Positions 44,822 to 53,708 are shown, counted from the first letter of the stretch. The stretch: DNA of 64,000 nucleotides from Burkholderiales bacterium Ga0077544 (GCA_001464355.1 LNEU01000026.1:186001-250000); one strand, 5' to 3'. Program-made: numbers and translations. The notes: generated by a model from the sequence alone, not told the origin.

Positions 44822-45790
44822 ATGTACACAAAAAAAACTAAAAACAAAATAAAAATTGTTATTCGATTTTTCCCAATAATGGTCGCGTTACTTTGCATCT
44901 TATGCTTCGCGTTCACAGCCTATGATTACTTTAAGGCTCCACCTAACGGACATTTTTCGAAAGGTAATTGGGCTAAATGTGGAAACTTTAAAGCGGTTTC
45001 CAACGATGATGGAAATCTAAATTTTTTATCGTTAGAAATTAAGGACTCTGGACTAGGGGAATTTATTTTAAGCGGGGAACTCATCTTGAACCTCGAGACT
45101 TCAAAGAAATTAGCGCAATCCTCCGTAAAAGGAATGAATGTAATACTCCAATCCTTGAGATCTCCTTACTTTTTTTCTGGTACTGGGCAGTCCTTCGATT
45201 TAGACATTACCAATAAAGTACCGTACTTCGACAATAGAATAGCAATCAAAATCATTGAGAAAAAAATTTATAGCGATCGTAGCTCGCTTGATCACTTTCC
45301 CTTCGATCAATATCTAATAGGCTACCGACCGACAGTCAGTTTTTTCACCATTCACGAAGGCTTTGCTGAAATACTGGAAATAGATAGCGCCATTACTAAT
45401 GTACGATTATCACCACTCATGACCGTCAGTAACGCGGATACATGGGGCGAATACGTACAAGGGGTGAAATTAGAAGCGAATGAAGTTAGCAAAAAATATC
45501 AGGAGGACGAATGCGTATTAATAATAAAACGATCACCTTGGTATATTGCCATGGTTGCACTGTTGGTAATGCTATTGTTCGTACCAGCCATCTACCTCTT
45601 TTATAGACCCCAAGATAATCCAGGAATCGATTTAATTGCTGTCATTCTCGGCATTGCGGCAATCCGTCAGTTTTTTCTCGGATCAGTAGTTGAATGGAAG
45701 CTTTATCCTATCGATATAGTATTTGCAGGCATAGTGGTGTTGACTGCGGTAATTCCACTTTTTCGACTCAATAAAGATAGCAATAATTAG
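44822..45790 (+). CDS. DUF4436-like membrane protein
   Basis: This protein has an N-terminal membrane helix (about 12-35), an extracytoplasmic beta-rich domain with FPFDQYLIGYRP, and three C-terminal hydrophobic helices. The layout resembles DUF4436 proteins, which are distantly like the Cys-loop/pLGIC channel fold. A GTG start at 44780 is possible, but the ATG at 44822 with AAGAAG before it is preferred. Its TAG stop is at 45788-45790, immediately followed by an IS21-like terminal repeat, so the natural C-terminus may have been cut. Confidence 0.6.
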   Translation: MYTKKTKNKIKIVIRFFPIMVALLCILCFAFTAYDYFKAPPNGHFSKGNWAKCGNFKAVSNDDGNLNFLSLEIKDSGLGEFILSGELILNLETSKKLAQSSVKGMNVILQSLRSPYFFSGTGQSFDLDITNKVPYFDNRIAIKIIEKKIYSDRSSLDHFPFDQYLIGYRPTVSFFTIHEGFAEILEIDSAITNVRLSPLMTVSNADTWGEYVQGVKLEANEVSKKYQEDECVLIIKRSPWYIAMVALLVMLLFVPAIYLFYRPQDNPGIDLIAVILGIAAIRQFFLGSVVEWKLYPIDIVFAGIVVLTAVIPLFRLNKDSNN

Positions 45791-45842
45791 TGTTGAATTG
45801 CGTCGAATGCTGACCCGACTTTTGCATCGAATTCTGACCACA
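45791..45842. repeat. IS21-type terminal repeat array
   Basis: Two direct repeats read TTGCGTCGAATGCTGACC (45798-45815) and TTGCATCGAATTCTGACC (45822-45839), 24 bases apart, and the outer end begins TGTTGAATTG. Several repeats at a terminus are typical of IS21 family ends; Tn7-like ends also show such arrays, so the owner is not certain. A facing partner TGTGGTCAG...AGTCGGGTAGC lies at 45858-45886. Confidence 0.6.
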
Positions 45843-45845
45843 CTA

Positions 45846-46260
45846 TTAATGTAATTTTGTGGTCAGGTAGCAGATAGTCGGGTAGCTGCCTCTTTTGAGT
45901 GAGCTTGTTGTTGATTTGCTCGCAGAATTGACCCTCGCCAACTGATCCACCTTCCACTGTCTGGCGAAGGCTGCGACCCGGTCAGACGACCCTTCAAATC
46001 CCAATGCACATTGATCGAGATGCATTTGTTTCAAAGTCCGTCGTTGCTTGCGTGACTTTGTTGCCTCGGTCTTTAACCAGGCCGAAGGCTTGAACGCATA
46101 TTTGTCGAGAGAAGTCGGGGAACATCGATCAGCATAGGCTGGTTCGACAGTTTCAGCGCGCAGATAACGCCTGACGGTATTTCGAGAGATACCCAATCGT
46201 TTGGATATCTCCCTCAATGAGACCTGGTCACGAAGGTGCCAGCGTCGAATTATTCCAAGC
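45846..46260 (-). pseudogene. IS21-type istA transposase fragment, right island edge
   Basis: Read on the minus strand, this encodes the IstA N-terminus: the HTH LREISKRLGISRNTVRRYL followed by RAETVEPAYADR, then KYAFKPSAWLKTEATKSRKQRRTL, and it breaks down after AFARQWKVDQLARVNSA. Everything after that, including the DDE domain and istB, is missing. A 185-codon open frame covers it but starts inside the EAL gene in another frame, so it is not a real gene. It is a relic with only the ends and N-terminal domain left. Confidence 0.85.
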
Positions 46261-48222
46261 CATAGTTGGGCCCGCGCAGATATCCATGAAGTCCCCAGCC
46301 TTATCGGCCGGTAGAGGTCGACTGTAATAGTAGCCTTGGATTTGATCGCAACCCCAATTTCGAAGGAGGCTAAGCTGCTCCTCCGTTTCGACGCCTTCGG
46401 CAATCACCTCAATGCCGAGACTGTGTCCCAATGTAATCACTGCTTGCACGATTGCAGCATCGCTTGAGCCTAGTTTTAACTGCCGAATGAATGATTGATC
46501 AATCTTCAGCTTACTGGCCGGGAAATGTTTTAAGTACGAAAGGCTAGAGTAACCGGTACCAAAGTCGTCAATCGCCAACTTAGTACCAATCTGACGCAGA
46601 TGCTTCATCAATAGCGCCGTTCTTTCAGGGCGTTGAATCATCACCCCTTCCGTTATCTCCAATTCGATCCAACTCGGGTCGGCTCCAGACTTCGCAAGAT
46701 GTTCGCGCACCATCAACATAAAATCGGGATGATTAAACTGTCGTGGCGATATGTTTATCGCCATCAGCAATTTTTCTTCACGGCCTTCATTCCATATCTT
46801 GATTTGGTTGCAAGCTTCTCTAAAAATCCAACTTCCAATTGGCACAATCAGTCCTGAGCTTTCTGCTAAAGGGATGAAGTCCGCAGGCGACACTATGAGG
46901 TCGCTCCTGATCCATCGAACCAGTGCCTCGAAACCAACCAGCCTTGACCGCGTGATGTCAAACTGAGGTTGATAATAGAGTTCCAGCTCAGCATGCTCAA
47001 CTGCATGTCCAAGCGCCGCTTGAAGAGCCAGTTTTTCTTGGGAGCGATCATTGAGAGAATGCGAGTAAAACACATAGGAATCCCCGCCGGATTCTTTCGC
47101 CGCTGTTAGTGCCGCATCTGCATTTTTTAGTAAATCTGAGGGGGCAAGCCCATGTATTGGATACTCGGATACGCCTAAACTGACCGTTACGTGAATCTCT
47201 TGCTCTTCAATGTAAACCGGTAACGTACCCAGTCGCTTAAGTGCTTCGAGCGAAGTATAAAAGTCTGTGTGGCTATTCGTAAATTTGTAAAGAACGGCGA
47301 TGTTTGCACCATCTAAACGGAAAACCTCTCCGCCATGCAACTTGGCAACCTCTTGAATGCGCTTTGTAACTTCCACAATCAATTGATCAGCACGTTGATG
47401 GCCGATTCCCCCAACGATGTGAGCAAAGCGATCTGCGGCACCCAAAACAACCGTATGCGGATCTTCACCGAGAACCGTTAAGCGATGCTCAAACGAAAGC
47501 CTGTTTGGCAATTTCGTTAATGGGTCATGCCACGCTTGAAAAGCGAGTTTTCTTTCGGATGTCAGCCGTGCTTTGAATTGATAGATCATGAAGAACGCAA
47601 TGAACAATGATCCTGCTGTATACAGATGAACGAGAAAAGAAGATGCTTTGACATCTTGTACTACTTCAGTCGTACTGACAGACGATGCTGTCTCAAGCTG
47701 CGCTTGCAATTGATCCAATTGTGCTCGAATCGCGATCGTATTCGTATTGAGATCCACGAGAATATTCCTCGCCTTGTTCCAATCGACATTCGATTTCGTC
47801 AACTCCGCATCAAGCAACGGTGCCAACGCGAGATCAGCAGCATAGCTGTCCCGAATGTTGTTAACGTCGTCCGGCTTATCCAACCCTTTGAGCATGTAAT
47901 TGAAAGTGATCGCCATTTCTTGGCGAGCCTCACCTTCGACCACCATAAATCGATCTCGGGAGATCGATCTGGCGAAGTATTTATTCAATGCGAGTTGGTA
48001 CCGAAGCAATGCACTTTCATAATCAGAAAGGCCGGTTAATGAAGGAATTTTTTCCTCTAGTAATGTGGTCACCTTTTCTCTGACGGTGTTGGAAGTTTGA
48101 TTGACGGCGACAGATAAATATATGCTGGCGAGTATCAACGTCACCAGCAGACCATACATCCCCCATCCATACTCTCTGCATTTGCTAGAAAGATTTAGGC
48201 CCATCCTCGGTTCCATTCGCAT
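46228..48222 (-). CDS. GGDEF-EAL protein, predicted c-di-GMP phosphodiesterase
   Basis: The 664-residue protein has a membrane helix near 23-42, a periplasmic four-helix sensor domain (about 45-195), a second helix (about 200-215), a degenerate GGDEF domain (about 230-385; the GGDEF site reads RLDGAN at 302-307, so cyclase activity is unlikely) and an EAL domain with EAL at 432-434, DDFGTGYSS, and the EGVE and QGYYYSRP motifs intact. It lowers c-di-GMP and so favours motility. Its last 13 codons lie within the IS21 remnant, so the C-terminus after the QGY motif has been replaced by IS sequence. It is 25 bases from the chemoreceptor gene and probably in its operon. Confidence 0.85.
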   Translation of the reverse strand: MRMEPRMGLNLSSKCREYGWGMYGLLVTLILASIYLSVAVNQTSNTVREKVTTLLEEKIPSLTGLSDYESALLRYQLALNKYFARSISRDRFMVVEGEARQEMAITFNYMLKGLDKPDDVNNIRDSYAADLALAPLLDAELTKSNVDWNKARNILVDLNTNTIAIRAQLDQLQAQLETASSVSTTEVVQDVKASSFLVHLYTAGSLFIAFFMIYQFKARLTSERKLAFQAWHDPLTKLPNRLSFEHRLTVLGEDPHTVVLGAADRFAHIVGGIGHQRADQLIVEVTKRIQEVAKLHGGEVFRLDGANIAVLYKFTNSHTDFYTSLEALKRLGTLPVYIEEQEIHVTVSLGVSEYPIHGLAPSDLLKNADAALTAAKESGGDSYVFYSHSLNDRSQEKLALQAALGHAVEHAELELYYQPQFDITRSRLVGFEALVRWIRSDLIVSPADFIPLAESSGLIVPIGSWIFREACNQIKIWNEGREEKLLMAINISPRQFNHPDFMLMVREHLAKSGADPSWIELEITEGVMIQRPERTALLMKHLRQIGTKLAIDDFGTGYSSLSYLKHFPASKLKIDQSFIRQLKLGSSDAAIVQAVITLGHSLGIEVIAEGVETEEQLSLLRNWGCDQIQGYYYSRPLPADKAGDFMDICAGPTMAWNNSTLAPS

Positions 48223-48247
48223 TTGCTTCTAAAAAGTGGATTTTTCG

Positions 48248-49912
48248 TTATGCCACCATACTGATTGCTCTCAAGTACGGTATTTTCTCGACTACATCAT
48301 TGACCGACAATGCTCGATGATTTTCGATTTTGAAAACACCAACAGCATGGTTCAAATTTTCAGCTTGGCTCTGCAACGTTTGGACTGATTCAAGCGCTTC
48401 TTCGACCAGCGCAGCATTTTGCTGGGTGACCTCATCCATTAATGCGATGGCTCGGTTCACTTCTTCAATGCCGACACTTTGCTCGCGGCTTGCGATTGAG
48501 ATATCTTCAACCACATCAGTCACGCGTTTGACGCTGGCAACGATTTGTTCCATGGTTGCTCCGGCTTGTCCGACCAACTTGCTGCCAGCATCGATTTTTG
48601 AAACAGAATCCTCAATCAACTTTTTGATCTCCTTGGCCGCAGACGAACTGCGTTGAGCGAGATTGCGGACCTCGGTCGCCACTACGGCGAATCCACGTCC
48701 TTGTTCGCCCGCTCTGGCGGCTTCGACAGCGGCATTCAATGCCAAGATATTAGTTTGGAACGCAATACTGTCGATCACAGTAATGATGTCGACGATTTGA
48801 CGTGAGGAGGTATTAATCGAGTCCATCGTAGTTACGACGTCGTTGACGATGACGCCGCCTTTCACTGCGATATCGGACGCTGAGCGAGCGAGTTGATTTG
48901 CTTGAAGTGCATTGTCAGCGTTTTGTTTAACTGTCGCTGTCAGTTGCTCCATGGCCGATGCGGTTTCTTCCAACGAGCCAGCTTGTTCTTCAGTGCGGCC
49001 AGACAAATGCGTATTGCCTTGAGAAATCTGCGCGCTTATTTGCGATACACCTTGCGCGGTTTCTCTAACGTCAACGACGGTCGCACGAAGATTGCGACTC
49101 ATCTTTGAGAGAGCCGCCATGATGCTGTCTTGGTCGTCATGACGCAGTAGAATATTGTGGAAAAGTTCTCCGTTACTGACCGATTCAGCCAACGCCTTTA
49201 CTTGGTTTGGTTCTGCACCCAAGGCCTTACGAATATAACGCGTTATGGTCCATGCGACGACGATACCTAGCAGCACAGCAATAACGCAAATAGTCAGCAT
49301 CAAGGTTTGAAAGCCGTTTGCCAATTCACGCGCATGTTGTGACTCGGTTTGGCTAATCGATTCTTGTAAGCTAATAAATTTGTTGATTGCACCAAGCCAT
49401 TCCACGAAGGATGGTCTGGCTTGGATGAACATGAATTTCTTGGCTTCATCTGGACTGCCTGACTGTCTCATGGCGATGACTTGTTTTATCAACGGCGTTG
49501 TCTTCGCCTCAATCGACTTGATATCGGCAAGAAGCTGACGCTCATCGCTGCGGATCTCACCACTATCTTTTGTTGGCGCCGCGTTGAAGATCGCATCCAT
49601 TGTTTTAGCCGATGCCTGATAGTCAGCGTCCAGCTTATCGATCAAAGCCGTCACGGTAGTGAGGTCACTCTCAGCGGCCAGTGTGATGTCGCGAATGGCA
49701 ATAGCGCGGTCATGTACGCTACCGCGGAAGTTGATCGCATATTGCTGCTTGACGTTATTGACGTCACGAATATGAGTCAAAGTGCTTTCGATCGAGTTGA
49801 CCTCGGTAATGCTAAAAACGGTTAACCCCAACATCATGATTAGGATCAAACCAAATCCCATACTCAAACGTTCTGCGACGCTTAACTGTTTCTGTTTTGC
49901 TTGCCCATTCAT
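48248..49912 (-). CDS. Methyl-accepting chemotaxis protein
   Basis: This transmembrane chemoreceptor has 554 residues from the ATG at 49912, chosen because AGGA lies upstream; an earlier ATG at 49957 gives an unlikely extension. It has a 4HB_MCP-type periplasmic ligand domain between two membrane helices, a HAMP domain (about 215-270) and the cytoplasmic signalling hairpin with the tip sequence [20 protein letters not shown]. Methylation-region glutamines and glutamates flank it. It works upstream of the CheA/CheW pathway. Confidence 0.93.
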   Translation of the reverse strand: MNGQAKQKQLSVAERLSMGFGLILIMMLGLTVFSITEVNSIESTLTHIRDVNNVKQQYAINFRGSVHDRAIAIRDITLAAESDLTTVTALIDKLDADYQASAKTMDAIFNAAPTKDSGEIRSDERQLLADIKSIEAKTTPLIKQVIAMRQSGSPDEAKKFMFIQARPSFVEWLGAINKFISLQESISQTESQHARELANGFQTLMLTICVIAVLLGIVVAWTITRYIRKALGAEPNQVKALAESVSNGELFHNILLRHDDQDSIMAALSKMSRNLRATVVDVRETAQGVSQISAQISQGNTHLSGRTEEQAGSLEETASAMEQLTATVKQNADNALQANQLARSASDIAVKGGVIVNDVVTTMDSINTSSRQIVDIITVIDSIAFQTNILALNAAVEAARAGEQGRGFAVVATEVRNLAQRSSSAAKEIKKLIEDSVSKIDAGSKLVGQAGATMEQIVASVKRVTDVVEDISIASREQSVGIEEVNRAIALMDEVTQQNAALVEEALESVQTLQSQAENLNHAVGVFKIENHRALSVNDVVEKIPYLRAISMVA

Positions 49913-50122
49913 ACATAATCCTGTTTTGTTAAAACGGCTATCAAGAAAAGATTCCATGCGGAAATCTGGTATTTATGGCTACACCGTGAAAATAGATTGT
50001 GCTCATCAGTTCGATTGCCTTCACCGATATCTACGATGTAACTAGACCAGCCTGATTAATATTTCTTGGAGTCACGACCGCTGGTAATACCTTCGTAGCA
50101 TGCGTATTGATACGCTTCCGCT

Positions 50123-50752
50123 TTACATCTTTCCGTGCGCACGAAGATTTGAGAAATAGATGTTGTCGCACTCGACATGGACTGGATCCTTCAAATTTTC
50201 CACCCACTCGTCGGTTGTCATTGTTGCCGCATACGCGGACTCCATAATGATGGTTGTGATGAAGTGCATTTCCTCTGCCGTCGCGTGGCCGGCCTTGTTT
50301 TTATACGACAGTGAACCTGCCGCATCTGGCAAGAACTCAACGTGATATCCCTTTTGCATGGCTTCACGCATCGTGGCGTCATTGCAGTTCTGCGTCATGT
50401 AGCCGATGACCGTCAACGTATCGATGTTGTGTTTCTTTAGCCAGTCTTCGAAGTCGGTTCCGGAGAAGGTGCTCGGCAACGTTTTAGTAACGACGTAGTC
50501 GTGCTGACGACTCGCAACGGAAGAATGTAGTTCTGCGCCATCGCTACCTTCTGCAAAAATTGGAGCGTCGGCCGGCAGTACGTGCTTTACAAGCACGACC
50601 GGGATGTTGTTGGCATTGGCGGCGTCAATCGCTTTCGCAATATTCGGCAGTGAAGATGCGACAGGCGGATATTCGATAAGGTAATTGCCGCTGATGTACT
50701 CATTTTGCACATCGATAACGACGAGCGCGCGATGCGGTGTTTGCGTGACCAT
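50123..50752 (-). CDS. Isochorismatase-family cysteine hydrolase
   Basis: The family has the catalytic triad Asp-Lys-Cys: here D in VVIDVQNEY, K in VVTKTLPS and C in MTQNCNDAT. The ATG at 50752 gives 209 residues; the frame open to 50875 is too long, since the family starts a few residues before the first strand. AGGGA lies 7-8 bases upstream. The family includes nicotinamidases, so the substrate is likely an amide or pyridine compound. It lies 62 bases downstream of an amidase gene on the same strand, which supports a role in amide breakdown. Confidence 0.85.
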   Translation of the reverse strand: MVTQTPHRALVVIDVQNEYISGNYLIEYPPVASSLPNIAKAIDAANANNIPVVLVKHVLPADAPIFAEGSDGAELHSSVASRQHDYVVTKTLPSTFSGTDFEDWLKKHNIDTLTVIGYMTQNCNDATMREAMQKGYHVEFLPDAAGSLSYKNKAGHATAEEMHFITTIIMESAYAATMTTDEWVENLKDPVHVECDNIYFSNLRAHGKM

Positions 50753-50771
50753 ACAGTTGTCCCTGAAAAGT

Positions 50772-50790
50772 ACCGTCGCAAAGCGACGGT
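50772..50790 (-). promoter_or_regulatory. Leader hairpin upstream of the isochorismatase-like gene
   Basis: Perfect 8-base arms ACCGTCGC/GCGACGGT enclose AAA. On the minus strand it lies 19 bases before the ATG and just before the Shine-Dalgarno site, so it could modulate translation or mark an RNA end. Confidence 0.5.
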
Positions 50791-50938
50791 TAAATTGAGG
50801 ATGATGATTAACCCGCCTGAAGGCGTTCAGCCACAGGCAACTTCGATGCTCTCCGTGACCAAACGAATCGGTCACGGGGAAACAGGAAGAAAAAACATCT
50901 GATTAGATGGGAGGCAAGATCGCTCCCCCCCGTTCCGA

Positions 50939-52342
50939 TCAGAGTTTGGGATTAAGGTAGCGAACAGGGCTCACCGCCTCGAGACGCGCTGCGACGTGGA
51001 ACATCGTAGACTCCGCATACCAAGGTGCAGCGATCTGGACACCGATCGGCAGTCCGATCTTGTTGGTTCCGAACCGCAACGTCATTGCCGGCATGCCGGT
51101 AAGGCTGAAAGGCGACGTCGCACTCATGACCTGGAATGGCGAGATCGCCTGGCCATCGACCACCACGTCGTTGAGACCGTGTTTTGTCGCAGGAAACGGT
51201 GTCACCGGGCAGAGCAGCACATCGTAACGCTGGAAATACTTCGCGAAGCTATCACGCAGTCGTTCCATATCCTGTTCTGCAGCAACGAAGTCTGCAATCG
51301 ACGTGTCTGGTGTACCAAAGATCGCTTTAACGTGATTGAATAGCTTATCTTCATGGCCGGCGGTGATCCGTTCGAACTCAGAGCGTGTCTCCATCTGTTG
51401 GAGTTTCCAGAATACGCTGACAGCATCGATCTCCTTCAGGAAAGGCAGATGCACCTCTTCGACCTTCACGCCCTCGACGCCGCTCAATGCCTGCGCCGCT
51501 GCTTTCACCGTCGCGACGACTTCCGGATCCGTCGGACCGAAGAAGTCGGAGGTCATCCAGCCCACTCGAATCGGGCGACCCGATACGCCGTTGTCAATGC
51601 CGGGCGCCATCGTCGAGAAACCGTCAGCGCCATCAGGACCAGCGAGAAGTGAATAGGCAAGAGCGACATCGCGTACGCTGCGCGCCATCGGGCCGATATG
51701 CCAAAAGCGACGCGGAACCCGTGGGAAGTGACCCGTTGTCGGCACGCGGCCGTGGGTTGCCTTGAGGCCGACGATGCCGGTGTGCGCGGCCGGACCACGC
51801 GTGGAGATGGCGACGTCGCTACCCAGACCGAGCGGCGACATGCCGGCAGCGATCGCTGCGGATTCGCCGCCGCTTGAGCCGCCCGGTGTGTAGTCAATGT
51901 TCCAAGGATTGTTCGTACGGCCCGACAGGAGGTTGTCGGTCTCGACCGAGTAAGCGAATTCCGGAGCATTGGTCTTCGCCAAAAGGATGCCGCCAGCGGC
52001 CTTCATCCTCGCAACGGCCGGAGCGTCGACATCTGGTACACGCCCCTTAAAGATCGGCGACGCGCGCTGTGTGAGGACGTCTGCGGTATCGATCACGTCC
52101 TTCACAGTAAATGGCACGCCGTGCAATGGGCCTACTGCATCACCGCGTGCAATTGCTTTATCGGCTTCAGCCGCTGCTTTTAATGCGCCTTCCTTGTTCA
52201 GCGTGACGATTGCATTGATTTTTGGATTTACAACTGCAATACGATCCAGATGCGCCTGTACGACTTCCACCGACGACACTTCGCGGTTGCGAATCATTTC
52301 AGCTTGTTGAGTTGCATCCAGGTAAAAAATTTCCGATTTCAT
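50939..52342 (-). CDS. Amidase signature family protein
   Basis: This 467-residue cytoplasmic protein has the amidase signature region at about 75-200: the catalytic lysine in FTVKDVID (near 79), the GGSSGGESA motif (near 150) and the nucleophile serine region GSDVAISTRGPAA (near 175). The usual TGGS before the nucleophile is changed to VAIS, which may affect specificity. GAGGAC is 3 bases before the ATG. It is divergent from a TetR-family gene, with large palindromic operators in between, and is probably its target. Confidence 0.9.
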   Translation of the reverse strand: MKSEIFYLDATQQAEMIRNREVSSVEVVQAHLDRIAVVNPKINAIVTLNKEGALKAAAEADKAIARGDAVGPLHGVPFTVKDVIDTADVLTQRASPIFKGRVPDVDAPAVARMKAAGGILLAKTNAPEFAYSVETDNLLSGRTNNPWNIDYTPGGSSGGESAAIAAGMSPLGLGSDVAISTRGPAAHTGIVGLKATHGRVPTTGHFPRVPRRFWHIGPMARSVRDVALAYSLLAGPDGADGFSTMAPGIDNGVSGRPIRVGWMTSDFFGPTDPEVVATVKAAAQALSGVEGVKVEEVHLPFLKEIDAVSVFWKLQQMETRSEFERITAGHEDKLFNHVKAIFGTPDTSIADFVAAEQDMERLRDSFAKYFQRYDVLLCPVTPFPATKHGLNDVVVDGQAISPFQVMSATSPFSLTGMPAMTLRFGTNKIGLPIGVQIAAPWYAESTMFHVAARLEAVSPVRYLNPKL

Positions 52343-52367
52343 AATGTCCTCATTGACGGTTGATTAA

Positions 52368-52413
52368 CTTCTAATATTGCCCTACCAAGCACTTGGTAGG
52401 GCAATATTAGAAG
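52368..52413. promoter_or_regulatory. Perfect 46-base palindrome, TetR operator candidate O1
   Basis: Arms of 22 bases (CTTCTAATATTGCCCTACCAAG and its complement) face each other around CA with no mismatch. The inner part GCCCTACCAAG-CA-CTTGGTAGGGC is the probable TetR-family site; the outer arms extend it with AT-rich sequence. It lies 26 bases before the amidase start and 85 before the tetR start. Confidence 0.9.
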
Positions 52414-52433
52414 GCGGAAGTGCGCTTGTCAAG

Positions 52434-52455
52434 CCCTATCTGGCAATTGGTAGGC
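52434..52455. promoter_or_regulatory. Second TetR operator candidate O2
   Basis: GCCCTATCTGG-CA-ATTGGTAGGC is an imperfect version of the core of O1, about 65 bases away, on the tetR side. It is likely a weaker site and could control tetR itself. Confidence 0.75.
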
Positions 52456-52497
52456 TAAAGGGTTACAATGAGATATCGATAGGCAATGAGGTATGAG

Positions 52498-53061
52498 ATG
52501 ACGACTAACTCTCGCGAAGCAATTTTGTTGGCGGCAAAAAAAGCCGGCCAAGCTCACGGATACAACGGGCTCAACTTCCGCGATCTCGCTATGGAGGTAG
52601 GTATAAAGGCGGCAAGCATTTATCACCACTTCCCAAGCAAATCAGATCTTGGAGTTGCTGTGGCAAAGCGCTATTGGGAAGATGCTGCCGCAGCGCTCGA
52701 TGCAATGGCTGCAAATGGAGCGAATCCCATTGCTTGTCTTCGACAATACCCTGGCACATTCCGGACGGCATTGGAGACAGATAATCGCATGTGCATGTGC
52801 AGTTTTATGGCATCCGAATATGACGATCTTCCTGAAGAGGTGCAAAAAGAAGTTCAGGTCTTCACCATGGTGAATGTTTCTTGGCTGAGCAAATGCCTTG
52901 TCGCAGCAGGCATCGTTAAACCGGAGGAGGCTGAGAAACGCGGGTACGCCATATTTGCAGCTATCGCCGGCGCCCAACTCGTGGCGCGAGGACGGTCAGA
53001 GATTTCGCTATATGACGCGATCGTTGACGGATACCGTTCAAGCGGATTGCTGCCCGAATGA
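52498..53061 (+). CDS. TetR-family transcriptional regulator
   Basis: The N-terminal HTH (about 10-55, TNSREAILLAAKKAGQAHGYNGLNFRD and the IKAASIYHHFPSK recognition helix) is clear. The C-terminal ligand-binding domain is variable. The ATG at 52498, with AGG 6 bases before it, is preferred over the one 12 bases upstream. It is divergent from the amidase and most likely represses it and itself through the palindromes at 52368-52455. A terminator follows. Confidence 0.9.
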   Translation: MTTNSREAILLAAKKAGQAHGYNGLNFRDLAMEVGIKAASIYHHFPSKSDLGVAVAKRYWEDAAAALDAMAANGANPIACLRQYPGTFRTALETDNRMCMCSFMASEYDDLPEEVQKEVQVFTMVNVSWLSKCLVAAGIVKPEEAEKRGYAIFAAIAGAQLVARGRSEISLYDAIVDGYRSSGLLPE

Positions 53062-53088
53062 TCAAATACTATGAATAGTTCGAATTAC

Positions 53089-53113
53089 AAAAGCCCACAT
53101 ACGTGGGCTTTTT
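53089..53113 (+). terminator. Rho-independent terminator after tetR gene
   Basis: Arms AAAGCCCAC/GTGGGCTTT enclose ATAC and are followed by TTC and further T's. It lies 28 bases after the tetR stop. Confidence 0.85.
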
Positions 53114-53149
53114 CTTTACTGCAATCACAGCGCTCAATCCGAGCGTGCG

Positions 53150-53590
53150 CTAGGCGGCCGGCCAACCTAATGCTGCTTCGACGGCACATTCTGTCTGAGT
53201 TTCTTTAGGCGCGTATTGCATTTCCCCATTGCCGAATGACCAGTCCTCGCGATTGACGTCAATGAGACTGATCCAGACATCTTCTTTTCTCAAACCGGTT
53301 TTTTGATGAATACCCTCGGCAACTGCGCTATAAAAGGCTTTCTTCACCGCTGTCGAGCGGCCAGCATTCCAGGTAATTTGTATAAATAAGATATCGCGAG
53401 AATAATTCACGCCCAGATAGCCTTCAGACGGATATATCAACTCATCCGTCCCATGACGGGTAACGATCTGAAATTTATCGTGGGCTGGAACATTAGCCAC
53501 GCTAATCATGGATTCATATACAACGTCGCCAACAGTACGTATTACTTCAGACGACGCGTCCTTGTTTATATCTATTCTTACGAGCGGCAT
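53150..53590 (-). CDS. Tautomerase-superfamily protein
   Basis: The protein starts MPLVRIDI, which leaves the catalytic Pro1 of the tautomerase superfamily; the ATG at 53590 is therefore chosen over the one at 53605. The 146 residues contain two beta-alpha-beta units (about 1-60 and 65-130), the length of a fused two-repeat or cis-CaaD/MSAD-like member. Substrates of this group include keto acids and halogenated acrylates. Together with the HAD-type hydrolase nearby, this suggests breakdown of a substituted organic acid. Its promoter shares an operator with the CoA-ester lyase (53709-53750). Confidence 0.8.
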   Translation of the reverse strand: MPLVRIDINKDASSEVIRTVGDVVYESMISVANVPAHDKFQIVTRHGTDELIYPSEGYLGVNYSRDILFIQITWNAGRSTAVKKAFYSAVAEGIHQKTGLRKEDVWISLIDVNREDWSFGNGEMQYAPKETQTECAVEAALGWPAA

Positions 53591-53708
53591 GGTGAGACCT
53601 TCCAAGCTTGATGTTTAAAAAATGTCTGCGCCGAGGATTGGTATCCTAAGAATCATCCGATTGAAATCGGGAGCGCAGCTGCTATGGAGAGGAGATTGAA
53701 TTGTATTT

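Larger units (their letters stand above)
23720..46260. other. Accessory genomic island bounded by istA remnants
   Basis: This segment separates the dcw cluster from the chemoreceptor region. It contains predicted defence genes, a Tn7-like transposition operon and several orphan genes, and has IstA fragments of the same family, in the same orientation, at both ends. Base composition is visibly AT-richer than the dcw genes, except for the methyltransferase operon at 27059-30685, which is GC-richer. The mix suggests several separate acquisitions. Confidence 0.7.

Noticed and set aside
45846-46403. 185-codon frame treated as a complete transposase
   Set aside because: The first part lies inside the EAL gene in another frame; only an N-terminal IstA piece is real, so it was called a pseudogene.
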